Shown: one piece after another, positions 9,801 to 20,675 of the stretch
Layout: every line of letters begins with the position of its first letter
Numbering within the stretch: the stretch's first letter is position 1
NCBI GenBank assembly: GCA_016711125.1
Contig: JADJTQ010000001.1
Location: 1,500,634-1,564,633, forward strand
DNA: 64,000 nucleotides
Direction of reading: 5' to 3'
Source of the DNA: Saprospiraceae bacterium
GTDB lineage: Bacteria; Bacteroidota; Bacteroidia; Chitinophagales; Saprospiraceae
Program-made: the position numbers and the translations under genes
The notes under the pieces: model-generated
What the model was told of the DNA's origin: nothing
Database searches by the model: none
The model's input: only the letters and a program-made list of their open reading frames with translations

Positions 9801-11213
9801 TTAATCAGGTGGACAAGATTGAATTTCAATCGTAAGATCTGATCCCAGATTGATTTGGAAGAGTGGAAGTAATTCTACAAATTGGGAGGCAGTCCAGTTG
9901 AGATTAAAAAGATTATTGACTAGAGCATCTGACTGAATATAATCTTGAGAATGTATCGACATACCGGAAAAAACATCTCCTGTACTTAGATGCACGTTGT
10001 TGGTGCAACATGCCAAACAAGTTGGTGCGGAGATCTGATATGCCACAACCACAGGCGGATTGGCGTAGGGGCCCTGATCTGTGTCTGCCCGCTGTATAGA
10101 AAGGTATAAAAGACCGGATGCCGGATCGAAGTCTCCGCCACCTACCTCATGGGCGTAACTTTCAAATGGCGTGGCAAGAACACCGTAGTCATACGGACGG
10201 ACATCAAATGGCTGCATGCTTCCATTTTTCACAGCAAGCAGATCATTCACATCCCATAACCAATAATATTGAGTATAATCGTCAGCCATCGGTGCACAAT
10301 ATCCACCACATTCGTTGCCATCATCTTGAGTACATTTATAACATACTCCACTGGAATGACCGCCCGAATAACCCACCGTGAGATAAGTACGGGTGTTGGG
10401 TACGATCATACCAAAAGTAGCACGTGATAAGTGGGTCCATATGTCGTTGGTACCCAGGTCATTACTCAGGTCTGCCTGGAGTGGATTCGCCAGATTGAAA
10501 TCCAACAGCGGTATTGTCCCAATGATATTTTCTTGACATTGGAAATCAATTTGCCCAGGACTAAAGCTAAACGCCGACGGACCGACGCTGCAACGGGATA
10601 TGATAGGAATGCCACTTGACTGGCCTGTAATATGAGTGCCACCTAAAGGACCTTGCCAGATCGAGGGTATCTCAGAGATCCAGCCAGAAGTGTGGCCAGC
10701 TCCCCCTTCCAGGTCAAAATAGCCTCTTACTGAAGAGGCAGACAGGGTTGCAGCATTGTCAACGATCAAGGTCGTATTAGTTACATTTGCATCGGCATCG
10801 TAATACTCATAAGCATTTATAAAGAGCTTTCCTTCAATCCATTTGAGCCCGCCGATCTGATTGATATTCTGATTGTTGGCACAATTGCCCGAGTTTAATA
10901 AACTAACAAAAGGTTGAAGATTGACACCCATGTTCAATTGGTCAAGCGGTCCAGTTGACAGAGCTGGAATACTAAATTCGGCGATAGCTTGCTGGTGATC
11001 GTGACCCACAATAAATAAGCTGTGATTGATTGGATTATAGGCAATGGGACCTTCAGAGAAATTTAAATCTGAAACCCCGAAGGTGCTCGCGGGTAAACGA
11101 AATGCACCTTGATATAACATATCGCTGATTTGAAAAAGTGGTAAATTCGGTTGGGCGTCGGTTCTTGCTATAGCAATTAAAAACAGTGGTAATACCCAAT
11201 AATGTTTGACCAT
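9801..11213 (-). CDS. Secreted protein of unknown function, Asp/Gly-rich propeller-like
   Basis: About 470 residues when started at the ATG at 11213, which gives a good signal peptide (MVKHYWVLPLFLIAIARTDA). An open frame runs further upstream to 11306, but that extension would bury the signal. The body has repeated strand motifs such as FSEGPIAYNPINHSLFIVGH, GGLKWIEGKLFINAY and GGGDFDPASGLLYLSIQ, each resembling a propeller blade, and a Cys-rich loop (CYKCTQDDGNECGGYC). It ends in another Cys-containing segment (CLACCTNNVH) with no recognisable T9SS domain. I know similar hypothetical secreted proteins but no function. It is transcribed alone. Confidence 0.65.
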   Translation of the reverse strand: MVKHYWVLPLFLIAIARTDAQPNLPLFQISDMLYQGAFRLPASTFGVSDLNFSEGPIAYNPINHSLFIVGHDHQQAIAEFSIPALSTGPLDQLNMGVNLQPFVSLLNSGNCANNQNINQIGGLKWIEGKLFINAYEYYDADANVTNTTLIVDNAATLSASSVRGYFDLEGGAGHTSGWISEIPSIWQGPLGGTHITGQSSGIPIISRCSVGPSAFSFSPGQIDFQCQENIIGTIPLLDFNLANPLQADLSNDLGTNDIWTHLSRATFGMIVPNTRTYLTVGYSGGHSSGVCYKCTQDDGNECGGYCAPMADDYTQYYWLWDVNDLLAVKNGSMQPFDVRPYDYGVLATPFESYAHEVGGGDFDPASGLLYLSIQRADTDQGPYANPPVVVAYQISAPTCLACCTNNVHLSTGDVFSGMSIHSQDYIQSDALVNNLFNLNWTASQFVELLPLFQINLGSDLTIEIQSCPPD

Positions 11214-11380
11214 GACAAAGCGTGGATTAATAATTAGTGACAAAGCCTTGAGTGGAAAAAAGAGGATCGGAATTCCTAACGTGGCTTTAGAAGGTACCTT
11301 ACCCAAAGCCTGTTTCTTCTAATAGATAAACGATAGTCCTCGGTCCTAATTGTTATTGTCGTCGAAGTTTTTGTCGTGCT

Positions 11381-12297
11381 TTACTCTAATACCCAATTTA
11401 ACTTACCGATCCTGATCCCATCTAAAGTAGGCAGCAGGCAAGCCATATACCATTGTTCTTTATATTCGAAGATTTCAGGAGCAGCCACAGGAAGAGATCC
11501 TATAAAATATTGATCGTCATCAATGCCAAAATTGAGGGGATCAGACGATCGATAAATATTAGTCTTATTATTTTGTCCATACATTTCTGTGCGAAATAAG
11601 AAGTAGTCATTTCCCATCCTGACTACAAATGGACATTCTGCCTGCCATAGTTTTCCGGTGCCGACATGACCACCGTAGGACACTATTTTTGACTCGCTCC
11701 AATCTCTCAGATCCTTTGAAGTCCTGGCGTAAATGGCTCCATCATTGTTGGGATGCGCTACGTAATAACAAATCCAAAAATCATTGGTCTTGATCACCAT
11801 CGCATCTCGGGTATTGGTCTCCTCCAGATCACCAAATAGCGCTGGGCTGCCATTTTTCAAAACTCTTTTGAACGACTTACCATCATCACTTTGTGCGAGG
11901 CAGATGCGATTCCAATCGCCATAAAATAATTGGTAATCGTGATCTATTTTAATTACATACGGTGCCTGCATACCACCTGGTTCTTCACCCAATGTGGAGT
12001 CACCTCTCATTTGAATACCGGAAGGTTTCCAATGGTGGTCTAACATGTTCTGACCTTCCCAGCCATGAAGGAGACGGGTTTTGCCAGATTCTTTGGTCTT
12101 GCGAATACAAGACCATACTTGCCAGATTCGTCAGCTGCCTGCCAGATGCCAAAATCCACGGGTTGCTGTTGATCGGAAGTCAAATCAGCCAAATCAGGAT
12201 TGCCCGCTATCTGCCACCAGTCTTCTACCAATACCGGTTTTAAATGGCCCGATTGCGATTGAAGGAAAATGCTAACTAAAAGATAAATCCAATACAT
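11381..12297 (-). CDS. Secreted glycosidase-like five-bladed propeller protein (one frameshift)
   Basis: About 305 residues once two frames are joined. The N-terminal piece (12040-12297) has a signal peptide (MYWIYLLVSIFLQSQSG); the main piece continues to 11381. A single-base shift near 12085-12092 separates them: the text runs GKYGLVFAR then TKESGKTRLLHGWEGQNM. The body has blade-like motifs of GH43/GH32-type folds: YQLFYGDWNRICLAQSDDGK, FWICYYVAHPNNDGAIYARTS, YFLFRTEMYGQ and APEIFEYKEQWYMACL. It may hydrolyse or bind a glycan outside the cytoplasm. I did not identify the catalytic acid residues with certainty, so a non-catalytic propeller is possible. Confidence 0.65.
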
Positions 12298-12393
12298 AGC
12301 CCTAATTTAGAAGTTTCAGATCGAGTATGGTAATTATTTATCTTGACCTCAAAGTTGATTATTCACTTTTGCTTCAAATAATACATTTACAAA

Positions 12394-12936
12394 ATGACTG
12401 GAGACAAGTCCGTTATTCCTGACGAAGTGTTGTTGACCAAAATCTATGAGATTAGAGGTCATAAGGTAATGCTCGATTACGATCTTGCAGAGCTCTACGG
12501 AGTGAAAACAAAGGTCTTGAAGCAAGCGGTTCGTAGAAAAATAGGGAGATTCCCCGATGATTTTATGTTTGAACTGAGTAAGAAGGAATTTGAGATTTTG
12601 AGGTCACAGATTGTGACCTCAAAATCAGGAGGTACAAGATACATGCCTTTAGCATTTACTGAACATGGCGTTCTAATGTTGTCAAGCATATTAAATAGTG
12701 ATAGAGCTGTCGAAATAAATATCCAAATCATGCGGATCTTTACTAAGATGCGCCAATTGTTGCTCACTCATAAAGACTTGCTTTTAAAACTTGAGCAAAT
12801 TGAACGAACAGTATCCAGTCATGATGATCAGATTGTTGTGTTGTTCGAATACTTAAAGAAGTTAATGGAAGAGAAGGAAATAAGACAAGAGCAAGAATCC
12901 CGAAAACGTATCGGCTTCAAGAAAGACGATAAATAA
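12394..12936 (+). CDS. ORF6N domain-containing protein
   Basis: 180 residues. Residues 8 to about 95 match the ORF6N domain pattern: IYEIRGHKVMLDYDLAELYG, then VLKQAVRRKIGRFPDDFMFEL and YMPLAFTEHGVLMLSSIL. The domain occurs in phage-type and mobile-element proteins and is thought to bind DNA. The C-terminus (about 125-180) is a charged coiled coil. It stands alone, in the accessory region, immediately before the Rhs fragment. Its role is unknown; such genes are frequent in Bacteroidota genomes. Confidence 0.85.
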   Translation: MTGDKSVIPDEVLLTKIYEIRGHKVMLDYDLAELYGVKTKVLKQAVRRKIGRFPDDFMFELSKKEFEILRSQIVTSKSGGTRYMPLAFTEHGVLMLSSILNSDRAVEINIQIMRIFTKMRQLLLTHKDLLLKLEQIERTVSSHDDQIVVLFEYLKKLMEEKEIRQEQESRKRIGFKKDDK

Positions 12937-13246
12937 TCCAATCCCACAAAGCCCACCTACATCTATCTACGTTAAACTACTGGTAGATAGAGCAGGTAAA
13001 GCTGTGTGGCTCGATGCTCACTCACAGCTCAGCTGGCTACTATGCAAGGCATCCTTCGGCTTCATCCCGAGTGCGCGGGGTACGGCATTGCTTAAGTATT
13101 AAAACTTCTTACTTTTCTTTTTTCAATTGAATCACCTCAATTGAAAAGAAAAATGCGTTAGTTTTAGGGTCCCAAGCTACGCGTAACACTTGGGTTGGGG
13201 CTCCCAGGAAAAGCCTTGGGCATGACATTTTGAGGTAGTTAAGTGA
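12937..13246. other. Spacer before orphan Rhs fragment
   Basis: No gene with a start codon is visible. One frame is open across roughly 12990-13100 (ending GFIPSARGTALLKY) without a convincing start. An 11-bp perfect inverted repeat lies at 13120-13147. The Rhs homology begins abruptly at 13247, right after an in-frame TGA. Confidence 0.5.
13120..13147. repeat. Inverted repeat (hairpin)
   Basis: TTTTCAATTGA at 13120-13130 is the exact reverse complement of TCAATTGAAAA at 13137-13147, with a 6-nt loop. It is flanked by a pyrimidine tract on the left and A-rich sequence on the right, so it could act as a weak terminator in either direction. Confidence 0.55.
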
Positions 13247-13960
13247 CTAGACTATGGCGCCCGATTCTATGATCCGAGTGTGGGAGGTTTACGGGCTGGA
13301 CAAACTTGCAGGCCATCCTAACCAAGTGGACAAAAGTCCTTTCGCCTATGCATGGGATAATCCGATAAAACTTACTGATCCTGACGGGAACTGTCTTGGT
13401 GGTTGTCGAGAATTGTTTTTAGCCCTTGATAAGGCATTGCAAGTGACAAAATCGGAAGGACACTGGAAACTGTTGTCGGTTTTGTCCCGGGGGCTGGGCA
13501 AATATTGGATATAGCTGAAGCTGCCACCGGTCGGGAAATGTTCACAGATGAACCACTTCCTGGTGGACAAAGATTAATGGCTCTAATTCCGGGCAAGATT
13601 GAGAAATTTGGAGGTGCTGCTAATGCTATTGTAAAAAATGCAGATGATGTAAGTGAAATTAAGAAAGTAAAAAATCCATATGGGAGTAAGGGCAAATCTG
13701 ATCACCAAGCCAAGGTCGATGAACTAGCCGAAATGGCAAGAGCTGAGAATCCAGGAATGGATGTGGTGACAGAAAGGAAAATTCAAGTGGATGGTTCAAG
13801 GCGTAGACCTGATGTTCAGGTTGTCGATCCATCTACCGGCACAACAACAAGAATCTACGAAGCTGATAGACAGCCCAATAGCACACGTAACAAAATGCGA
13901 GAGGCTGAATATGATAGACTAGGGATTCCGTATAGAACTCATAAAGTAGGAGGAAATTAG
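13247..13960 (+). CDS. Orphan Rhs core fragment with nuclease-like toxin C-terminus (frame-disrupted)
   Basis: This is the end of an Rhs-type polymorphic toxin without its large shell. The first piece reads LDYGARFYDPSVG, then after a shift near 13275-13295 DKLAGHPNQVDKSPFAYAWD and NPIKLTDPDG, the typical core and cleavage-site region. After a second shift near 13438-13450 comes VVGFVPGAGQILDIAEAATG, resembling pre-toxin linkers, then a tip of about 90 residues. The tip has RRRPDVQVVD followed by IYEADRQP, a spacing that resembles the PD-(D/E)xK nuclease fold, and ends GIPYRTHKVGGN. It may degrade DNA or RNA of competitors. No complete Rhs gene lies in the window, so this looks like a displaced toxin tip. 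The next gene starts 6 nt later. Confidence 0.7.
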
Positions 13961-13966
13961 AGCAGC

Positions 13967-14485
13967 ATGCCCGAATCAAATTATTATATAGAGAATCATC
14001 TAAGACGGGAATTATTTTCCTACTTACAGAGTACAGGATGTATTGTCATTCCTGATCTACTCTATTCTGGAAGAAAATATTTTAAGATAAAGGATGAGAA
14101 CAGTTTTATTGAATGTATTGATGACAAGACAGTGCGATTTTTTATTATCAATCCACTATTCACATTTCAGGAACTAATTCTGGAAGAGAATAGATTCATT
14201 GAAGATCCTAAATTTTCGATTGTTCAGAGGAAGGGTGGACCTTATATAAATTTGGCATGTTATCGTGGATTTTCTGAAGATAGTGTTCTTAAAATAAAAA
14301 GGACAAATATTCATTATTATTCCAAATATATAAATAGCGAGAATTATTATGAAGAATACAAAGCTCCCGAGTCATTGAAGGAGTATTATAAGAATTTGAA
14401 TAAATTTATCCGCTCTAAATGCAATGCTGTCAAGATCGGAACTAAGTCCTATTATCTGGATAAAGACTTAAAAAGTATAATTTGA
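13967..14485 (+). CDS. Candidate immunity protein for the adjacent Rhs toxin
   Basis: 172 residues, soluble, rich in Tyr, Lys and Glu, with no signal peptide or membrane segment; no family recognised. It starts 6 nt after the stop of the toxin-tip frame. Small cytosolic unrecognised genes directly behind Rhs toxin tips are usually the cognate immunity protein. The function is inferred from position only. Its AT-rich codon use differs from the core genes nearby, consistent with transfer as a cassette. Confidence 0.6.
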   Translation: MPESNYYIENHLRRELFSYLQSTGCIVIPDLLYSGRKYFKIKDENSFIECIDDKTVRFFIINPLFTFQELILEENRFIEDPKFSIVQRKGGPYINLACYRGFSEDSVLKIKRTNIHYYSKYINSENYYEEYKAPESLKEYYKNLNKFIRSKCNAVKIGTKSYYLDKDLKSII

Positions 14486-15013
14486 ATTTGCATCTGATAG
14501 ACTAGGAAGACTTTTTTACTGGATAGATCAAATGCTGTATGACTATCGAGAACTGAGTGCTTTCGCCTGTCAATCTCTTTTATTTGGAATTAGTTCAGTA
14601 GAGGCAGATTATCACTGATGATGAATACTGGAACCAACCCTTTTACTTAACTCAATCAAAAGTTATGGGTAAAACATAAATAGGTAATTTACAGTGTTTT
14701 GTCGGTATTATTATGTTAAGTAAATATCTACAATAGTTGGGCTATCCGCCCTACTCCGCGAAATCACTTGGATTGAGAACCGCAAAAGACGACTGATCTC
14801 TCAATCTCTGTCAATCATGATCTATTTGATACTTTCCTGCAAGCTTCTTTATTAGCAAAAAAATCCATATAATAATCGATTCCACCAGTGATCATAATAG
14901 TTGATAAATTAAGTTTTGAAGATGCAATTTCACTGATAGTGACAGATCTCATTTCTTTCACAGTTGGGGAGTCCAGGCAACTACTCCGACTCGAATTTAT
15001 GAAACGTGGAAAC
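14486..15013. other. Gene-free stretch
   Basis: No gene is supported. The minus strand has a 45-codon open frame at 14815-14952 starting MRSVTISEIASSKLNLSTI, with coding-like composition but no recognised family or ribosome site; it could be a small gene or a relic. Nothing else stands out. Confidence 0.4.
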
Positions 15014-16896
15014 CTAATTGATTTTAGAAAATTTTTCTAAAAATGTATCCACATCGGTTTGTATAACCAACCAATAAATTCCGATGGGCAATTGACGTAC
15101 GTCGATATCGTCAGATGTATTGGAGATACCCCCAACTTCGATACCAACATTATTAATGATTTTAACTTCAGTGATGTTGTAGGCACTATTTATTTTTAAA
15201 AAATCAAAAGTTGGATTTGGGTATATGGTTATATCATCATTGGTTCTGCGACAATGATTGGTATGGCTTAATATCTTTGAATATACTTCAGTGCCATCAA
15301 TATCTACTTGCTTCAACCGGTAGTAAGTCAACTGCTGAGGAGCATTGTCGACAAAATGATAGGCATTGCTAATTGCTTGACTGGGATATACCTTTTGCGC
15401 GCTTACAAATTGATGCCCATCGTCGCTCATCTGCACTTCAAAGTGACTGTGATTGTAACTAGAGCCTACGGTCCAGGATAGTTCGTTTTGGCATTCAATC
15501 TGATTGACCGAAAAACTTATAAGCTCAACAGGGAGAAAGACTTGCGACAAGATGAAATCCTGATTGATCACCTGACCAGGTACAAAGGTGATCATCGTGT
15601 CTTTGCTTTCGTAGCCTGACTTACTTATGATGACTCTGACTGTATTGCTCAATGCGGTGGGCAACGTACTTTGATCCACGATACCTGTAGCATAGCGGCC
15701 ATCCAATAGCGAATATTCGAAAGTGCTATCGAGCGAAATTATCTGCAATAAGGCACTGTCGATAGGGCTACCATCCTCCGCTTTTACACCTCCTCAAGAT
15801 AACCAACCTGCACGTCATAATCCGGTTGTAATACAAAAAGTCCATGCGACATGTCAGATCCGAGCACAATGTCGCTCGTGAAAAACGGAAAGGCTCCCCA
15901 ACATCCGCTAAAGCCCGAAGTAGCAGCATGTGTGTCGTAACTTCCGATCTCTACCAGATTTCCTGGTCTTGCAGCATCTACAATCTTCACTCCCTCACTA
16001 TAGTGTGAGATAATCAGATAGTGATCCTTGACATGTACATTGTGAGGGATCACATTAGATTTTAAAGTATTGTAAGGAGTATAATCTCCCAGATATATGA
16101 TTTCATCGGTATTGCTGATATCATAACTGGCTACACGAGCCTTGGTTTTCTCGTCTGTGGTGAAAACCACGTTGCCGTCATCAGTGGTCCAGGCATTGTG
16201 GGTAAAGTGACTATTCGTCTCCTGGGTGGCCAGTATATCAATTTCAATTGGAGTGGTGATTCGATTGAGGTATGAGAGGGTAAAAACACCCTGGTAAATA
16301 TCGGAGGTAACCATCAGGCTTCGAGCCTCATTTACATAAACATCATGCGCATAATAGTTAGGGCCGTAGCCTACAATGGGAGGTATCGAGTCATTTTGAT
16401 TTAGATCAAAAATCACAACACCTCCATTATTAAAATTTGATCCGGCCAGATACAGAAAACCCATTGCATCGATATAAAGATTATGAGCTTTCCGCAACGT
16501 ATCACCAGGGCTGGCGGCTGGTCTATACTTCCAGGTTTTAATATTGCCTGGATTACTTAAATCAATAACCTGAATTCCAAAAGTTCCCTGATCAGCCACG
16601 ATATAGACCTTGTTGCCCCGGTTTTTCATATCACGCCAGGTACCGACGGCACCAGCCACATCAATGACCAGAGCGGGTGCAACAGGGTTCGTAAGATCGT
16701 AAATTGCAGTTCCACAGCGGGTACCCAAAATGGCATATTCCTTGCCATTACTATGCTCAAAACCCCAGACATCATTGAATCCTGAACCACAGGAATTGAA
16801 GGGATTGGACAGAAGTTGGAGATTATAGTCCGATTGACCTGGAAGATTGGCCCATAATAAGATCGCACTTAGGAGAGATAGTAATGTCCTTGCCAT
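15014..16896 (-). CDS. Choice-anchor-B type propeller protein with T9SS sorting domain (one frameshift)
   Basis: About 627 residues when two frames are joined. The N-terminal piece (15784-16896) has a signal peptide (MARTLLSLLSAILLWA) and LVIVD-like propeller repeats: GTAIYDLTNPVAPALVIDVA, FGIQVIDLSNPGNIKTW, GVKIVDAARPGNLVEIGSYD. The shift near 15785-15792 joins GYLE to VKAEDGSPIDSALLQ. The C-terminal piece has a carboxypeptidase-regulatory-like beta domain, a segment LSWTVGSSYNHSHFEVQ, and a T9SS type A sorting domain from DDITIYPNPTFDFLKINS to the end. It should be exported through the outer membrane and attached at the surface. Its ligand is unknown. It forms a single-gene unit. Confidence 0.8.
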
Positions 16897-17024
16897 AGAA
16901 TTAAGATGTCGTTGTAAGCTTTATGTTTCTATAGGTAGCAAAGAGTGTTCCGAAGAATTACGAGCCATGGTTAAAGTATAAAACTAAGATGCGAGCTTGG
17001 TTATTGTCGTTGCCTCTTTCAACC

Positions 17025-19179
17025 TCAATCTACCAACGCTCCTTTCCCTGCTAAGTCCAGAAAGAAGGCATATTCCATGGCCGTCTCTTTATGGCGGGCA
17101 AATCTGCCAGAGGCTCCACCATGACCGGTATCCATATTGATATGTAGTAACAAAGGATTTTTGTCGGTTTTCATATCTCTGAGTTTCGCCACCCATTTGG
17201 CTGGTTCCCAGTATTGTACTTGCGAATCATGCAGTCCGGTGGTGATCAACATAGCAGGATAGTTTTTGGCTTTGACATTATCGTAAGGCGAATAAGACTT
17301 AATGTAGGTATAATAATCAGCCAAATTTGGATTACCCCATTCGTCGTATTCTCCGGTTGTAAGGGGTATACTATCGTCAAGCATCGTCGTCACCACATCA
17401 ACAAATGGCACGGCTGCAATGACCCCTTTAAACAAATCAGCAGCCTGATTGACCACTGCTCCCATTAACAAACCACCAGCACTACCGCCCATCGCAAAAA
17501 GGTTGTCATGACTGGTGTATTTTTCATACGCTACGTGCTCAGCGCAGGCAATAAAATCGGTAAACGTATTTTTTTTCTTGAAGAATTTACCATCTTCATA
17601 CCATTGACGTCCCATTTCCTGACCACCTCGGATGTGAGCTATGGCAAAGACAAAATCCCGGTCTATCAGACTTAACCTCGCTGAATTGAAAGTTGGATCC
17701 ACACTAATTCCATAGCTGCCATATCCATATAATAAGAGCGGATGACTGCCGTCTTTGACAAATCCTTTGCGATAAACCAGTGATATTGGAATTTTAACAC
17801 CATCAGGAGCAGTAGCATAGATGCGTTCAGAGGAATAATTGTCAGAAGAAAAATCACCGACTATTTCTTCCTGCTTTAGCATAGTAAGCTCACGGGTACG
17901 CATATTATAATCATATGTAGTAGTGGGAGTAGTAAGACTGCTAAAGCCTACTCTAAGTACCTCGGTAGCATACTCGCGATTAATACCTGTGTAGGCGGTA
18001 AATGTTTCTTCGGCAAAATCAATGAAATGATCATTGCCCTGCAAATCACGAACCGATAGCTGGGTAAGTCCATTGACTCGCTCACTCAACACAAGATAAT
18101 CCTTAAAAACATCGACATCATCTAATAGTACATCAGGTCGGTGAGGCACTATCTCCCGCCAACTAGCTTTGTCTGTTGAATCTTCATGGGTCTCCATCAA
18201 TCGAAAATTAGTTGCATTATCCCAGTTGGTCCGAATGTAAAAGCGATCTCTTCCATGGGCTATGAAGTGCTCGTGTTTGGGTTCTCTGGCTAGAAAGAGT
18301 TTGAACTCACCTTGCGGATTATCAGCATCGAGGATACGGTATTCATTGGACAAAGTAGCATAAGACCCAATGACAATGTATTTTTTGGATGTCGTCTTAT
18401 AAACCGTGGTGTTGAAGGTCTCGTCGATTTCATGATAGATCTCTACATCATCAGACGGGTTAGTGCCCAAAATATGCCGGAAGATCTTAAAAGGTCTCAA
18501 AGCCTCATCTTTCCTGGTGTAGAACACGGTCTTGTAGTCATTGCCCCATATAGCGCTACCCGTTGTATTTTCAATGACATCTTCCAACATAACTCCTGTC
18601 TCCAGGTTTTTAAAACGTAGGCGATATATTCTTCGGCTTAGAGTGTCCTCGCCAAAGGCAAGTATTTTATTGTCATGACTCACCGCACGGCCACCTAACT
18701 GGTAATAGCCATAATCTTTGGCCAGATCATTGACATCCAACATGATTTCTCTGGATGCGTGCAGATCACCTTTTTTTCGCGTATGGATTGGATGCTCTTT
18801 ACCTTCTTCGAAGCGGGTTATGTAATAGTAGCCATTTTCGATAAAAGGTACTGACATGTCATTTTGTTTGATTCGACCGATGATTTCTTCAAAAAAGAGC
18901 GCCCTGAAGTTGCTTTGTGTGTGACATCATCTGGTCGGTGTAGTTGTTTTCTGCGTTCAGATAGTCAAGTACCTGAGGGTCTTTGCGTTCATTTAACCAA
19001 TAGTAGGGATCTATCCGAGTATCACCATGGATGATCAATTCTTTTGGCTTTTTATCAGCCTTTGGTGGTAGTATTTCCATCTTAGTATAAAGTGTTTTGG
19101 TTGGTGTTGTAAATTTTTCGTGGCATGCCGCTCTAATAAAAGTAGAGAAGAGAACAAATGTAAAAGTGAGTATCTTCAT
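17025..19179 (-). CDS. S9-family prolyl oligopeptidase (oligopeptidase B-like), one frameshift
   Basis: About 715 residues. The ATG at 19179 gives MKILTFTFVLFSTFIRAACH, a signal peptide, so it is probably periplasmic. An N-terminal beta-propeller (blade motifs such as PYYWLNERKDPQVLDYL and IENGYYYITRFEEGKEHPIH) precedes a C-terminal alpha/beta hydrolase. Catalytic elements are visible: nucleophile Ser in AMGGSAGGLLMG, Asp in TTGLHDSQVQYWEP, His in TGHGGASGRF. It cleaves short peptides after basic or Pro residues. The frame breaks in the run of six Ts on the coding strand (18891-18896 on the plus strand). With five Ts the text continues ALFEEIIGRIKQND. It is transcribed alone. Confidence 0.85.
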
Positions 19180-19274
19180 GCAAAGCAAGGAAAAGTTACA
19201 AGGACACTCAATGCGAAAGCGATTACATTTGATGGGAGGTTTTTTATTAGTTTGGCAAATGTAATAATTCAGGA

Positions 19275-20612
19275 TTGAAACTAAACCTCACGTACCGTCA
19301 AATCCTCGCGATATCTGCACCCATCATTATCGGCAGTGCCGCTCAGAATATCATCACCCTGAGTGACAGTGTCTTTCTGTATCATGTCAGCGCTTCCGAT
19401 TTTGCTGCCATCGGGTTTGTAGGTGTCTTTTATCTGATCATTATGGCGATCGGATACGGCTTTAGCCGGGGAGGCCAGATATTAGTGGCCCGGAGAAGTG
19501 GTGAAGGCGATTATAAGAGGGCTGGAGCTACATTTTACTCAATGCTTTATTTCGAAGCCATTCTTGCTTTAGTTTTTTTCCTTTTCATTGTCTTTGGTTG
19601 CCCCTACTTTTTCAAACTCTTTGTTGACACAGAAGTCATCTATCAGAAAAGCCTTGAGTACTTAAAATACCGCGCATACGGCATTTTTCCCGCATTCATT
19701 GGAGTTTCTCTCATTGCCTTTTATACTGGGATAGCCCGTACCCGCATCATCCTCTATGATACGGCTGTTTTAATTGCAGTAAATATCATCCTTAATTATG
19801 GTTTGATCTATGGCCATTGGGGCTTGCCAGAGATGGGCATCGCAGGTGCGGGACTAGCAAGTACCCTGGCCGAGGTGGTCGCGCTGATCGTCTTTAGTAT
19901 CTACATGTTCTTTGATCGCGCTCTCAGACCATTCAGATTGTTACGCATTCCGAAAATTGATGTAGCTCTGATCCGGAGTAACTTTCGGATTGCCAGCCCG
20001 ATCGTTGCACAGGCAGTAGTTGGCTTAGGCAGTTGGTTTTTTTTCTTTGCTATTATTGAAAATATGGGAGAACGTGAGCTGGCGATCAGTAATCTCGGGC
20101 GGGTGGTCTACCTGGTATTGAGCATTCCCTGCTGGGGCTATTCGGTGGGTGTCAATACCCTGGTCAGTAATTTTATCGGACAGGACCAGGTTGACAACGT
20201 GTGGCCGGCCATTAAAAAGACAATGATTATCTGCTCTGCAAGTACCTTCATCCTGGCGATTCCAATTTTATTATTTCCGCAATATATCCTATATCCCTTT
20301 TTAGGGTCAAATGATATGTCCTTATTCGTTGACGCCCAGCCAATATTTTATGTGCTTTTTGTCATACTTACCTTATTTTACATCGGTGGAATCTATTTTA
20401 ATGGCATGGCTGGTACCGGTGCTACCCTGGCCGGTCTTCAAATTCAAGCGATTTGTGTGATATTTTATGTCATTCTTATCTACGTGTTGGTGAACTACGT
20501 CAAGGTAGACCTTGTTACTGCCTGGAGTATCGAAGTATTCTACTGGATACCACTGATTTATCTCGTACACCGTTACATGAAAGGTGAAAAATGGAAACTT
20601 CTCCAAGTGTGA
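19275..20612 (+). CDS. MATE-family efflux transporter
   Basis: 445 residues with about 12 hydrophobic helices in two similar halves. The N-terminal half opens ILAISAPIIIGSAAQNIITL followed by SDSVFLYHVSASDFAAIGFV, the hallmark first helices of Na+ or H+ driven multidrug exporters of the MATE/NorM group. Later text such as YGLIYGHWGLPEMGIAGAGLA is also typical. The start is the TTG at 19275, giving MKLNLTYRQIL. smc starts 63 nt downstream with its own promoter-like motif. Confidence 0.88.
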   Translation: MKLNLTYRQILAISAPIIIGSAAQNIITLSDSVFLYHVSASDFAAIGFVGVFYLIIMAIGYGFSRGGQILVARRSGEGDYKRAGATFYSMLYFEAILALVFFLFIVFGCPYFFKLFVDTEVIYQKSLEYLKYRAYGIFPAFIGVSLIAFYTGIARTRIILYDTAVLIAVNIILNYGLIYGHWGLPEMGIAGAGLASTLAEVVALIVFSIYMFFDRALRPFRLLRIPKIDVALIRSNFRIASPIVAQAVVGLGSWFFFFAIIENMGERELAISNLGRVVYLVLSIPCWGYSVGVNTLVSNFIGQDQVDNVWPAIKKTMIICSASTFILAIPILLFPQYILYPFLGSNDMSLFVDAQPIFYVLFVILTLFYIGGIYFNGMAGTGATLAGLQIQAICVIFYVILIYVLVNYVKVDLVTAWSIEVFYWIPLIYLVHRYMKGEKWKLLQV

Positions 20613-20662
20613 GTTTTGCACACATGTGGATATGTTGTCATTTAATGAGATTTTAAATACTC

Positions 20663-20671
20663 TATATTTGC
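20663..20671 (+). promoter_or_regulatory. Bacteroidota -7-like box before smc
   Basis: TATATTTGC matches the TAnnTTTG(C) consensus of the primary sigma factor in Bacteroidota. It ends only 4 nt before the GTG start of smc, so transcription would begin at about the start codon. No -33 TTG sits at a standard distance; the nearest (20635-20637) is 25 nt away. Confidence 0.35.
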
Positions 20672-20675
20672 TGGC

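Noticed and set aside
14815..14952. 45-codon minus-strand frame as a real small gene
   Set aside because: Coding-like composition only; no ribosome site, family or partner gene supports it, so it is mentioned only in the gap description.
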